Positions 12,018-21,876 of a stretch of 64,000 nt of DNA are shown one piece after another (position 1 is the stretch's first letter; each line of letters starts with the position of its first letter). The translations under genes were made by a program, and so were the position numbers. The stretch comes from Rapana venosa (Eukaryota; Mollusca; Gastropoda; Neogastropoda; Muricidae): NCBI GenBank assembly GCA_028751875.1, contig CM054140.1, positions 29,392,908 through 29,456,907 on the forward strand. Reading direction: 5' to 3'. Below the pieces are notes generated by a model. That model had not been told where the DNA came from and did not search any database. It saw only the letters and a list, made by a program, of their open reading frames with translations.

Positions 12018-12401
12018 GTAATATAGAATCTTGTTCCATGTCATTAGTCTAAATGATTGATGCTTAATGTTAACACTTTAAAAAACCTATCCAACACAAA
12101 TGTATATCTTATGAAAAACCTGTAGTTTTATCTGTCGCTCTTTCCATCCATCCAAAAGAGTTTTGATCCAATAAGAAACGCTCTGAAAAGTTTCTGCGTG
12201 AGCGGCCTACATTCAGTGATTGAACATAGTGATTATTTGAGCCATCAACTGATGGGCAAACTGGTGCCAAAAGCTATAGATTGTCTACTTTAATTGCTCA
12301 GATCTGTGTCGTGTGTTTTCAACCTCTCCTTTTAAGTCGGTGAAAGTAGCTTAAGTAGTGAAGTATGTCTGAGGGACCTGATTTGTTTGAACACATTTTG
12401 T

Positions 12402-12505
12402 TGTTCCCCGGCTAGAGCTCCAGGTTCACCAATGGTGAGGTTTTGCATATGTGACCGTTTTTACCCACCATTGAGGAAGCTGCTTTCCATCTTCAGGGAT
12501 ATAAT
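12402..12505 (-). mobile_element. SINE family 1, 3' type b end
   Basis: Plus strand shows CGGCTAGAGCTCCAGGTTCA, CATATGTGACCG and CACCATTGAGG, the reverse complement of the type-b terminus. Confidence 0.55.
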
Positions 12506-12544
12506 ACTGATCGGCTATCACCTTAATTGAACAGCCATTAAAGA

Positions 12545-12547
<3 letters not shown>

Positions 12548-12615
<68 letters not shown>

Positions 12616-12616
12616 G
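12548..12616. repeat. (CT)n microsatellite
   Basis: About 34 CT units with one interruption at 12580. Confidence 0.93.
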
Positions 12617-13500
12617 CAGGTGACTTATTCAGGAACTACCAATCTATTGGTTTATATCATGGAGCAGCCAAGAGTGCTTTTTCCTAACATACTGCTCAAA
12701 GATAGGTGTACTGTGTACTGCATACAGCTGAAAGTCAGCACTTGAGTATGGGGAAGGTTAATAAAAGACCCTGAACTTACAGTATGTGGGATGGAAAATT
12801 TGAATGTCAGAGACTGGTTTATGTTTTTGCCAAAGTTGACCACACACACAAATACATGCTCAAACACATGCACACAAACATGCAGGCATGCATGCACGCA
12901 ATTTCCGTCTCTGAACCTGGATTTTTCCTTGTCTGGGCACCAGACCAGTTGTGGTCTGCCATCTTTTGGATGAGACAGTAAACCGAGATCCTATGTGTAA
13001 CATAGTAGTAACCTGTGTAAGAAAAATCACAACAAAAGCATTGTCCCTGGTAACATTTTTTAGGGGAAAAAAGAAAATCAGAAGTGCATGCAACAGGAAA
13101 ACATATGGTGATGTTGCTCTTGAAGTGATGCACCCTCTCCAGGGAGAAAAACCAGAACTTTTATGCAGAAAAATCTGCCACGAAAGTAATGCAATCATGT
13201 GCCTATGCGCACACTCGCACTCATGCACGCACTCTCTCACTCGCGCACACACTCACGCACACGCACACACTCACACCGTATCTTTTCAATCTTTATATGT
13301 CTCTGTCTATCTGTCTGTCTCTCTCTCTTAGGTACTTTTAATTTGACAGTGTCAAAAATAGCGCAATTGTGTTTCTGTCCTTTTCAGAAATGGTACCAGC
13401 AGCCTTGGAACTTCTCCCCAAAGACACTATAGCCATCACTGATGCAGTGAGATGAGACCTCCAAACTCAACATATATCCACATGATTTTTAACTTTCTGT

Positions 13501-14026
13501 CAAGGAACCTGTTCGTGTTACTGAAAGATGAATGCAGGAAGGTGTACAACAAACAAGGAACCTGTTAGTGTTACTGAAAGAGAATGGAGGAAGCAGGTAT
13601 ACTTCAACAAACAAGGAACCTGTTAGTGTTACTGAAAGATAGAGAATGGAGGAAGAAGGTATACTTCAACCAACAAGGAACCTGTTAGTGTTACTGAAAG
13701 ATAGAGAATGGAGGAAGCAGGTATACTTCAACCAACAAGGAACCTGTTAGTGTTACTGAAAGAGAATGGAGGTATACTTCAACAAACAAGGAACCTGTTA
13801 GTGTTACTGAAAGATAGAGAATTAAGGAAGCAGGTATACTTCAACAAGCAAGGAACCTGTTAGTGTTACTGAAAGATGGAGGAAGCAGATATACTTCAAC
13901 AAACAAGGAACCTGTTAGTGTTACTGAAAGAGAATGGAGGAAGCAGGTATACTTCAACAAACAAGGAACCTGTTAGTGTTACTGAAAGATAGAGAATGGA
14001 GGAAGCTGGTATACTTCAACAAGGCC
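13501..14026. repeat. Minisatellite, about 50-63-bp unit, nine copies
   Basis: The unit begins AAGGAACCTGTTAGTGTTAC and continues TGAAAG(ATAGAGA)ATGGAGGAAGCAGG and TATACTTCAAC. Copies start near 13502, 13555, 13613, 13676, 13737, 13788, 13849, 13904 and 13963. Length variation comes from loss or gain of ATAGAGA and GGAAGCA segments. Confidence 0.88.
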
Positions 14027-14059
14027 CTGAAGGGCTTTTTTTCCTTGGGATCTTGGCTT

Positions 14060-14630
14060 CAGAGTAGAGATATTCTGTTGTCCACTTAATAGTAGTCTTA
14101 CAGACCACTCGTCTTCAGAATGGGGATGTTCTGTCACCCACTAACTAGCAGTAGTCTTGGCTTTAGTGTGGGGGACATTCTGTTGTCCAGTTAGTAGTAG
14201 TTTTCTTAGAGTTGTCTCCATAGTGGGGGACATTCTGTTGTCCAGTTAGTAGTAGTTTTCTTAAGAGTTGTCTTCATAGTGGGGGATATTCTGTTGTCCA
14301 GTTAGTAGTAGTTTTCTTAGTTGTCTCCATAGTGGGGGACATTCTGTTGTCCAGTTAGTAGCAGTTTTCTTAGAGTTGTCTTCAGAATGGGGGATATTCT
14401 GTTGTCCAGTAGTAGCAGTTTTCTTAAATTGTCTCCATAGTGGGGGATATTCTGTTGTCCAGTTATTAGCAGTTTTCTTAGTTGTCTTCAGAGTGGGGGA
14501 TATCTGTTCAGTTAGTAGCAGTTTTCTTAAGTTTTTCTTTAGAGTGGGGGATATCTGTTCAGTTAGTAGCAGTTTTCTTAAAGTTGTCTTTAGACTGAGG
14601 GTATTCTGTTGTCCCAGAGCTTGCAGGGTC
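14060..14630. repeat. Minisatellite, about 47-60-bp unit, about ten copies
   Basis: The unit is AGTGGGGGACATTCTGTTGT, CCAGTTAGTAGTAGTTTTCT and TAGAGTTGTCTTCAT. Later copies shorten the middle (GATATCTGTTCAGTTAGTAG). It begins about 35 bp after the preceding minisatellite. The minus-strand reading frame through it is an artefact of the repeat. Confidence 0.86.
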
Positions 14631-14639
14631 TTTTTTCCT

Positions 14640-15420
14640 GGGAGACCACTTCCTGCATGCAGGTCTAGTAGAACAGCACAGGAGCACTGAGGGAATGTTT
14701 GACATGTTTTGCTGTGGAGTGGAATCATTGACTTCCTACATTTGAAACACTTCAAGGAGGCCAACACTGGAAGAGCAGAGAGCAATTGCAGAAAATCTAC
14801 GTCTTCACAAATAGTTGAATGCATCAAGAGGTAAAGGTGCAATTTAGCCATTGGCCACACAACTTTTGGCCTTGCTTGTGTAACAGTCCACAGGGATGTT
14901 GAGAAAAACGTGCGTAATGTTCCAAAAGGGAAGCGACTTGAGTTGCCCTTTTCATTTCCTTCTGTCCAAATCAGATTTTGCCCCCAACGTCCTTTTTTTT
15001 TAAAAGGACTGCCCTGCTATTTGCCACCAATGATCACTGGACACCAAACTGATTGCATCAATACTCCTTGCTCTTTAAAAAAATTAAAAAGGAGGGGTGT
15101 TAAAACCAAAATAAACTCAAGTATGATAGGATGAGATACCAAAAAAAATATATAAATGAATAAAAACCACTAGCATAAAACTAAAATTAGGAATAGAATA
15201 AAAGTGAATAAAATCTAAACAAATAATTCTAAATATTAGAATAGCCTAAAAAGAAAAAAACTAAAACTAAAACATAACACCCCTCCTCCCCCAAAAAACT
15301 AAAGCGACTAAACAAAATCTTTTAAAAAACTCCTTAAAGGAAAAGGGGGTAAAAGTCTTTACAAGAGCTCAAGGAGAGTAATCTTGGTGAAAAGTGATCT
15401 TGGGTGTCTTGGAAAAAATT
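14640..15420. other. Unassigned AT-rich sequence
   Basis: A-rich stretch (15060-15340) with a short poly-T; nothing coding. Confidence 0.4.
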
Positions 15421-15427
15421 AATTTCT

Positions 15428-15542
15428 GTTCTTAGCTAGAGCTCTGAGGTTCACAAATGGTGAGAATTTTGCGTATGCGACCGTTCTCTCCCCTCCCTTC
15501 CCCAGCCATTCAGGTGGCCGCATTGTGACTTTGGCGATGTCT
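15428..15542 (-). mobile_element. SINE family 1, 3' type b end
   Basis: AGCTAGAGCTCTGAGGTTCA then GCGTATGCGACCGTTCTC and GTGGCCGCATTGTGACTT, all complement of the type-b end. Confidence 0.55.
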
Positions 15543-15719
15543 TAACATCGACAAAGGCAGTGGCACAGTGACAAAGGAAATGACGGTGCTTATGAGGAAT
15601 TGTGACTTCATCACTCCTTTACATTTTTTTAAGTCTTCTCTCATACACTTTACACCATCAGATGTGTCCAGGAAAAGTAATGGCATATCCTTTCCAGCTT
15701 CTCTCATGGGCCGTACAAC

Positions 15720-15935
15720 TTAGTTTTCAGGGTCATCTCCCATCAGCCACACAGTCTTCTTTGGGTCACTGAATAGCATGCATCTTTGAAGGATGTGCTC
15801 ACCAGTCTGGTTTTCTTTAGCGTAGGCACACAGGGAACAAGCTTCAGCTTTGTGGATATGGGATTTAACCGGTTGTGCCCAGTGCAGTCTTAGAATGATG
15901 ACTCGGTTCTTCTCTGAGCTGGTGGTAGTCATCTT
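15720..15935 (-). mobile_element. LINE C-terminal CCHC-like remnant
   Basis: On the minus strand: ILRLHWAQPVKSHIHK then CSLCAYAKENQTGEHILQRC. The CxxC-x(n)-H-x4-C arrangement and the preceding basic helix are typical of the C-terminus of jockey-type polymerases. An open stretch at 15977-16165 on the same strand may be more of the same element. Confidence 0.42.
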
Positions 15936-16205
15936 TCTCTACTTGAGGTCGTGCCACTGATTTGGTGATTTTTTTTCTACGGAGCATTGGATGTTGCAGG
16001 AGACACTGGTATTTCTCTGCCTGCACTAGTCTTGGTGTCTCGCTGAGTACTGAGTGGTTGGATGTTGGTCAGCTGTTCCATAGTTTTGTTGGGGATAGAC
16101 CTTGTAGCACCTGAGATGTCGCAGATCTTGGCTCTGTACTTTATCCAGAACTTGATGGAGGGCATTTGCCATCAGTTTAGAGGGCAGCTTTGACTCCTTG
16201 GCAGT

Positions 16206-16251
16206 GTTTTTTACACGATTCCGCGCTATATAATTTCCATATTATTATTAG
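16206..16251 (+). mobile_element. CR1/L2-like LINE 3' tail remnant
   Basis: Only the terminal signature survives: CGCGCTATATAATTTCC followed by ATATTATTATTA, as in the ends at 11830-11870 and 38368-38400. Confidence 0.4.
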
Positions 16252-16544
16252 TTCAGGCAGTAGGTCTTTGATGAAAATCGAGAAGAGTTGGAGAGATCAC
16301 AGCTACCTGTGGAATTTCATGTCTGACAGTGTCTTTGGTTGTGTAGAAAGGACTTGATCCAAGAAAGCATGTTTATGCCATCAGTTTCAGTTTGTTTCTT
16401 CACAAGCAAACCTGCGTCCAGATTCGGTCGAAAGCCTGCTGTAAGTCCGTTTATTGAATTAAACTGTCTTGGTCCCTCCGTCCTATACTTTCACACATGC
16501 CCTAATCTGTTGGTTAAAATCATGTGGATCATATGGGAGTTTAG

Positions 16545-16868
16545 AATGGCCTCCTGGAAGAGGGTGACAATCATCCTGGAAACCCTGTCAAGATCTCTGG
16601 AAGAGTGACAATCATCGTGCAGACCCTGTCAAGATCTCTGGAAGAGTGACAATCATCGTGCAGACCCTGTCAAGATCTCTGGAAGAGTGGCAATCATCCT
16701 GGAAACACTGTCAAGATCTCTGGAAGAGTGACAATCATCCTGGAAACACTGTCAAGATCTCTGGAAGAGTGACAATCATCCTGCAGACCCTGTCAAGATC
16801 TCTGGAAGAGTGACAATCATCCTGCGGATCTCTGGAAGAGTGACAATCATCCTGCAGACCCTGTCAAG
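16545..16868. repeat. Minisatellite, about 40-bp unit, eight copies
   Basis: The unit reads TCTCTGGAAGAGTGACAATC then ATCCTGCAGACCCTGTCAAGA. One copy near 16825 lost the ACCCTGTCAAGA part. Some copies carry CTGGAAACACTG instead, in two adjacent units, which shows local unit-by-unit amplification. Confidence 0.87.
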
Positions 16869-16869
16869 G

Positions 16870-17790
16870 TATTTACATGTGTAAGTACATGTTGAAAAAT
16901 AGCTCTAGCTTAGCTGCTTCATTAATAAATGGGATTCTTGTTCTGTATTTAGTGTGGTTTGTTCAGGAAAAAGTTGTCCCTTGCAATATGCCTTACTTGG
17001 CTGTGTATGTGTAAAGCGGTTGTGGTTGTGGGGGAGCTACAGATGTGACAGCTGCTACAGCCAAATAGAAAAGTATCGCATCTAAAAAAGCGCCTCTTTG
17101 TAGATTATGAAAAAAAAATATTCTGCTAAATGAGAGCGATTCTGTTGTCTATTGCTGTATGTCTGAATACTTTTTAACATTATAAATTGACCGCGGTGGA
17201 TTTGGGTTAAATTGGTGAAATGAGAAAGATTGGTAAAGAATTGTGGATTGTGTCTTTGTTAAAATGAAGAAATCAAAACATTGTAATGTGAGCTAATGAA
17301 GGTATTGGGGGGTTCAGTATTGCTGATAAAGACTTAGTGTTTTCAGGGCGTCTGGGGCTGGAACCTGTGCTCGGTGACCTGTGTGATGCAGGCATTGTGA
17401 CCCCTTTCCTATAAGGTTTGCATGATTTTCCCATTTTTAAGAGTATTTCCTTGCCCTTTTTGCAACCATTTTGGTCATAAATTTCTGACCTGGTACTTTT
17501 TCAGGCCAGTCTTGTTGACTGTCTTTGTCAGTTTCATTTGCCCAAATTGTCCATAGTTTCTGTCCATTACAGCTTTTGTTTTATGGCATTAACATTTTTT
17601 AAAACCTTATTTGAAGAGGGGTTTGGTCTTTCAAGTACTTTGCTCTTTCATGTCGACACTTTTACTGATCTCTTTCCTGGTCTTTAATTTCATTATTGTG
17701 AGTCAATTGTTCCTTGTTTCTATCATTTCTTTCTTGTGGTTTAAAAAAAAAAATTGTTGGAGAGTGTTCTATCTTTAAAGGTAATCAACA
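16870..17790. other. Unassigned sequence
   Basis: No repeat family or splice-bounded ORF recognised. Confidence 0.4.
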
Positions 17791-17793
17791 GTG

Positions 17794-18160
17794 CTGAGGT
17801 AGCCTAGTAGTAGTTAATGTTGAGCTAGTGATCTGATGGCCTGGATTTGAGCCACCACCAAGATGCCAGTTTGAGGGCATTTTGTCCCCTGGAGTTATCA
17901 GTATCATCATTTGGGTGAGACTGTAAACTGAAGTCCCTTTGTGCAAATGCAAGCAGAACATCTTGAGCACATGTTACAACCCCATCTGCCTTTTGGAAGA
18001 GTAGACCAATGCATGCCGATAGGAACAGGCAGCAGCATTAAAAAAAAACATGCTTATTAAACATCATCCCCAATGTCAGAATGTGGCTACCTTAATAGCA
18101 GGTAAATGGTCACATACACAAAATTTCACCATTAGTGAACCTTGGAGCTCTGAGAAACCA
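17794..18160 (+). mobile_element. SINE family 1, near full length, type b
   Basis: Head GAGGTAGCCTAGTAGTAG, central domain GAACATCTTGAGCACATG and GGAAGAGTAGACCAATGC, and type-b terminus ATGTCAGAATGTGGCTACC to GGAGCTCTGAG. Confidence 0.62.
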
Positions 18161-18489
18161 CAAAAAAATAAAGTCCATCTGATTTAGCTTGTACCAGACA
18201 AGTTGTGATGGCTTTAGTCAAGTCGAACATTACCAGGTAGGGGATCACTCCATTTAACAAGGAATGGGGCTCCCTTGTAATCTGTCTACCTGTCTGTCAT
18301 AATGTCTTTTTATATCCATCACCTGGTCTGTTTATTCTGCTTGCCTTTTTCTATGCTGTCTGTTTTGCTGGAATATCTATCTGCCTGCAGTTAAGCCTTT
18401 AGCTTCTATAATCTATGTCTGGGGTTTTCCCCCTTTGCTATGTCATTTCTTAAGGCCAGTGTTTCACGCTTAATATCATCTGTCAACAG

Positions 18490-18583
18490 AAAACGTTCGT
18501 TTGTTCGAGATATCACGGACGCCACAACTGTCTAGTCTTCATGAAGTGGAATCAAATGATCGCGTACTTCAGAGCAAATTCAG
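18490..18583 (+). CDS. Candidate internal exon, unknown product
   Basis: Well-formed splice sites flank 94 nt: acceptor ATCTGTCAACAG and donor AATTCAG|gtgaga. In the frame that follows a phase-1 donor it encodes about 31 residues, NVRLFEISRTPQLSS then LHEVESNDRVLQSKF, with charged and hydrophobic residues typical of coding sequence; a second frame is also open. A further acceptor (CTTTTTCTTTTCAG) at 21002 could provide a short terminal exon with a stop at 21019-21021. Sequence around the exon is single-copy as far as I can see. Function unknown. Confidence 0.33.
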
Positions 18584-18664
18584 GTGAGAAAATCACTAGT
18601 CTATACTTCACATGTAGAAGTGCTTGCAGTTTATTTTTTTTTAAAGTTCTTCAGTTTTTAAAAA

Positions 18665-18752
18665 AATCTTCAACTAGAGTTGTGAGATTTTGTGTATTGT
18701 AATCCTTTTCCCCACCATGAATGTAGCCTCATTTTGACTTTATGGATGCTTG
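18665..18752 (-). mobile_element. SINE family 1, 3' type b end, diverged
   Basis: AACTAGAGTTGTGAGATTTT and CCCACCATGAATGTAGCCTC match the complement of the type-b end. Confidence 0.42.
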
Positions 18753-19123
18753 CTACATGAACATTGAAATATTTATTTCTCTTCTTAAATATGCAGACTG
18801 AAAACTTGTACATTCTGTCTTCGTGTCCTGCATTGTTTTTTAAAAAAAATCGGTAATGGATTCAAGTTACAATATGAAGATTCTGTCTTGTCTGTTTGTG
18901 TCTGTCTGTCTCTCTCTCCCTTATTAGATTTCTGTTTACTCATGGCATCTAGTTAGTCACCCTGAGATTCTGCGCAGCCTTGCCTTTTATTTGTGTAAAG
19001 CCTTTAGAATAAGAGATATCTTGGTTTCTTAAGTCATATTTTTTGTAACTGATTTTTATTGTGGTGGTTGTGTTTATACAATAGCATTTTGGTTTTTTTT
19101 GTGCTTTCTTATTTTTCTCACTA

Positions 19124-19407
19124 GGAGGCACCGTGGTCAAGTGGTTTAGGCGGTCAACTCGTGATCCAGAGGTCGCGGGTTCGATCCCCGCTCGGCTCGG
19201 TGTTGTGTCTTTGGGAAAGACACTTTACTCCTATTTTCCTCACTCCACCCAGGTGTACAAGTGGGTACCAGCTCTGCTGGGGAAGTATCTGGCGACAGAC
19301 TAGCGTCCTGTCACAGGGGTGGTGAAAAACCATCAGTTCGCTTAACGCTACAGAAACTGGGATAAGCTTCGGCTCTATGGGCCTTCTGGCTCGAAAGAAC
19401 ATACTTA
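19124..19407 (+). mobile_element. SINE family 2 (tRNA-derived), with 16-bp TSD
   Basis: The head GGAGGCACCGTGGTCAAGTG has an A-box and is followed by the B-box GGTCGCGGGTTCGATCCCCG, so RNA polymerase III could transcribe it. The body reads AAAGACACTTTACTCC and AAGCTTCGGCTCTATGGGCC and ends AAAGAACATACTTA. It is flanked by a 16-bp duplication CTTATTTTTCTCACTA (19108-19123 and 19408-19423), direct evidence of retroposition. Confidence 0.82.
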
Positions 19408-19744
19408 CTTATTTTTCTCACTAAAATACTAAGCAGTTCGGCAACCCCCCTTCATGTATGGGCCAATGGCCTTGTTGTGAATAAATCGTTCGAGTTTGAG
19501 TTCTTTGTCCCTCCCTCTCTCCCCCTCTCCCTCTCTCCCCTCTTTCTCCCCTCTTTCTCCCCTCTTCCTCTCTCTCTTCCCCTTCCCTCTCTCTCTCCAC
19601 CTTCATTTCCCTTCCTCTCTCCTCCCTCTCCCTCCCTCCCTTCTCTCCTTCCCTCCCCTCTTCCCCCTCTGTCTCTCCCCTCTCTCTGTCTCTCCCCTCT
19701 GTCTGTCTGTCCATCTCTCTCTGTGTTATCTGTTATCTATAGTA

Positions 19745-19858
19745 TCATCCCTACCTTTAATTCACCAGATGCCGCCGAGATTCAAACCCATGACTTAATG
19801 GACCCATAGGATTGAAGTAAAACGGTCTTAACTACTTGGCTAAAGCGTCCGCCCATTT
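19745..19858 (-). mobile_element. tRNA-derived SINE head, family 6
   Basis: The reverse complement reads GCTTTAGCCAAGTAGTTAAG (A-box) and CATGGGTTTGAATCTCGGCG (B-box), followed by a short AT-rich stretch. The body is not delimited. Confidence 0.42.
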
Positions 19859-19962
19859 TGCTGTTTTAACTATTGCTGTCGTATCATGCTCCAGAAACAG
19901 AAGTGCAGTTCATACTTCAGTGCCCAAAGTAAAATGATCTTAGAAAAGAATTTTTCTCCCGT

Positions 19963-20308
19963 TTCAGCTAGAACTCGCTGAGGTTTTACCAGTGTTGGGA
20001 TTTTGTGTGTGACCATTGTCCCACCATTGACTTCAGGGATGATGTCTGTACACACCAGTGTCCTGCGTTTTTAAAATTGTCATCCATTTCTACCAGCAGG
20101 CAGTGGCATAGTCTTCTGAAAGATGGAATGGGTTTTGACTTGTGTGCAAGTAGTTCTGCTTTGGTTTATGGTCTCAACTGAAGGACTTTAGGGGCAGTGG
20201 AGTTGGTACTGATTTCAACTCCAGGGGCAAACAGGCCTCCGTTGTGGCTTGAACCCACGCCGTCAGATTGCCAGCTCAGTGCTCTTGCTACTAGGCTATC
20301 CCATCCCC
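19963..20308 (-). mobile_element. SINE family 1, full length, type b
   Basis: The reverse complement starts GGGGATGGGATAGCCTAGTA (A-box-like head) and includes a B-box-like GGGTTCAAGCC. It passes the central domain (CTTCAGTTGAGACCATAAAC) and ends with the type-b terminus near CAGCTAGAACTCGC. Confidence 0.62.
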
Positions 20309-20867
20309 AGGAAAGAATTAAATCTGTGCACAGGTTTAGCTCGCACCTTAAAACTCATTGCATTTTTAGATCACTTTTATAAGGCCTTGAATTCCCTTGA
20401 AAATGACAACTTAACTGGGAGATAATTACTAATTGATGTATATGCAGTAGACTTCTGGAAAATGTCTTATCATTCGTTGGATTTGTCTGTCAGAGTTCAA
20501 AAGGACACAGAAAGGCAGAAGTTTTGTGTTCAGTCCCATGTCGCCGACAAAAGCAGACCTCGGAGGCTAGACTAGGGAAGTAGCAACACACAAAAACAAG
20601 TGGCTTGACAGTCAATTCTTCTGCCTTTTTTCAAATGTTTGATAGCCCCCCCCCCCCTCCCCCCCAAAAAAAAGTTCAAACATTGACAATTTGCCCGTAA
20701 TGCTTTTGTTATGGTGATGATATTGTAAAGACTGGAGTGGGGGCAGGATGTACTTTCCGTAGTTTTATTGGACTTTTGTCTGTCTTCACTTGGGGTGAAG
20801 CGGAATGTCCGGCGTCTTCAGTATGGCCTGGTTTTATCAGCCCTAACCAATGATTTTGTCGTTGTTG

Positions 20868-20968
20868 TTCCTCGGCTAGAGCTCCGAGGTTCACCAATGG
20901 TGAGATTTTTGTGTATGCGACCGTTTTTGCCTGCCATTAAGGTAACTGCACTCTGACTTTGGGGAAGA
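20868..20968 (-). mobile_element. SINE family 1, 3' type b end
   Basis: Plus strand TCCTCGGCTAGAGCTCCGAG, TATGCGACCGTTTTTGCC and CACTCTGACTTTGGGGA. One of the least diverged type-b ends in the window. Confidence 0.6.
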
Positions 20969-21429
20969 AAGAAATAATAAAGGAATATCTTTTTCTTTTC
21001 AGATGGATGATGAATATTTGAAGGGATTAGGGATTAGGTTTTGAACTTAAGTGAATGTTGCTGGAGCCTCTGAAACTGAATGAGGTGACAGCCCTAATAT
21101 GGCTTTCGTGGTCAATTGGGCTACAAACAAACAAAAATGAAATGCAGGAATGAGTGTGTGAGAGAGTTAAAACAATTAAGAAAAATATTGGAATAAATAT
21201 CAACGCTCTTAAACTTTTGTTTTTAAATCTTCAGGTCTCATCACTGTGGAGCACCAGCGCATCAAGAACACGTCTAGTTGAGGAAAAGGACAGTGAAGTA
21301 CACCCTCACCCGTGACTGAATTGGTGCATGTATATATGACAGACAGAATGGATAATAAGTAAAGGCATGTAACACTGGAACAATAAGTATCGCCAGTCAA
21401 CTGTAGACTGCATGCTTTGGCATACATTA

Positions 21430-21876
21430 GAGCAGGCAGCTAGGACAGTGAAGTCTTCTACGATCAACTGCAAGATGTCACAGACCCAGATGCCAAAGAA
21501 CGACATTGTAATACATGGCGACTAGAATGCAAAGATAGGAGCAGAGGCTAGCAAGAATTGGAAGGAGATATGTGACAAATACTGCAACCCTGAGACCAAT
21601 GAAAGAGGCTGGAGGCTCTAGAATTTGCCATTTACAACAACCTGAAGGTGGTGAACACATTTGGTCCACAAACACTGTCTAGACACTGGACATGGCACAG
21701 CCCAGGAGATCACCACAATCAAATAGACTACATCATGGTCAAACGTAGCTTCCAATCAGTTGACAATATTGCGAAGACCAGGAGCTTTCCAGGAGCCGAC
21801 ATAGGAAGCAACCATGAGCTTGTAATAACTTTCAGACTGCCTTAAGAGAATTAAGAAGCAAGACAGTGTAAGGATC
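21430..21876 (+). mobile_element. Outer RTE-like element, left part (endonuclease end)
   Basis: The end of an APE-type endonuclease is recognisable: FAIYNNLKVVNTFGPQTLS, HHNQIDYIMVKRSFQS and FPGADIGSNHELV (the DH-type catalytic motif with N for D). The reading continues to KKQDSVRI and is cut at 21876 by the inner RTE. It resumes at 25936 with the duplicated target and KLSREKLEDPNIENF. The 5' part before 21430 is too decayed to delimit. Confidence 0.68.
21868..21876. repeat. Target-site duplication, left (9 bp)
   Basis: GTAAGGATC occurs here and again at 25936-25944, flanking the inner RTE exactly. The outer ORF reads continuously across the pair once the insert is set aside. Confidence 0.75.

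Noticed and set aside
14261..14860. Minus-strand 199-codon ORF with repeated TEQISPTLK
   Set aside because: The repeat of the protein follows the minisatellite unit exactly; no start or splice context.
19124..19200. Functional tRNA gene
   Set aside because: A- and B-boxes are present, but the sequence cannot fold a full acceptor stem and continues as a 284-bp SINE flanked by a target-site duplication.
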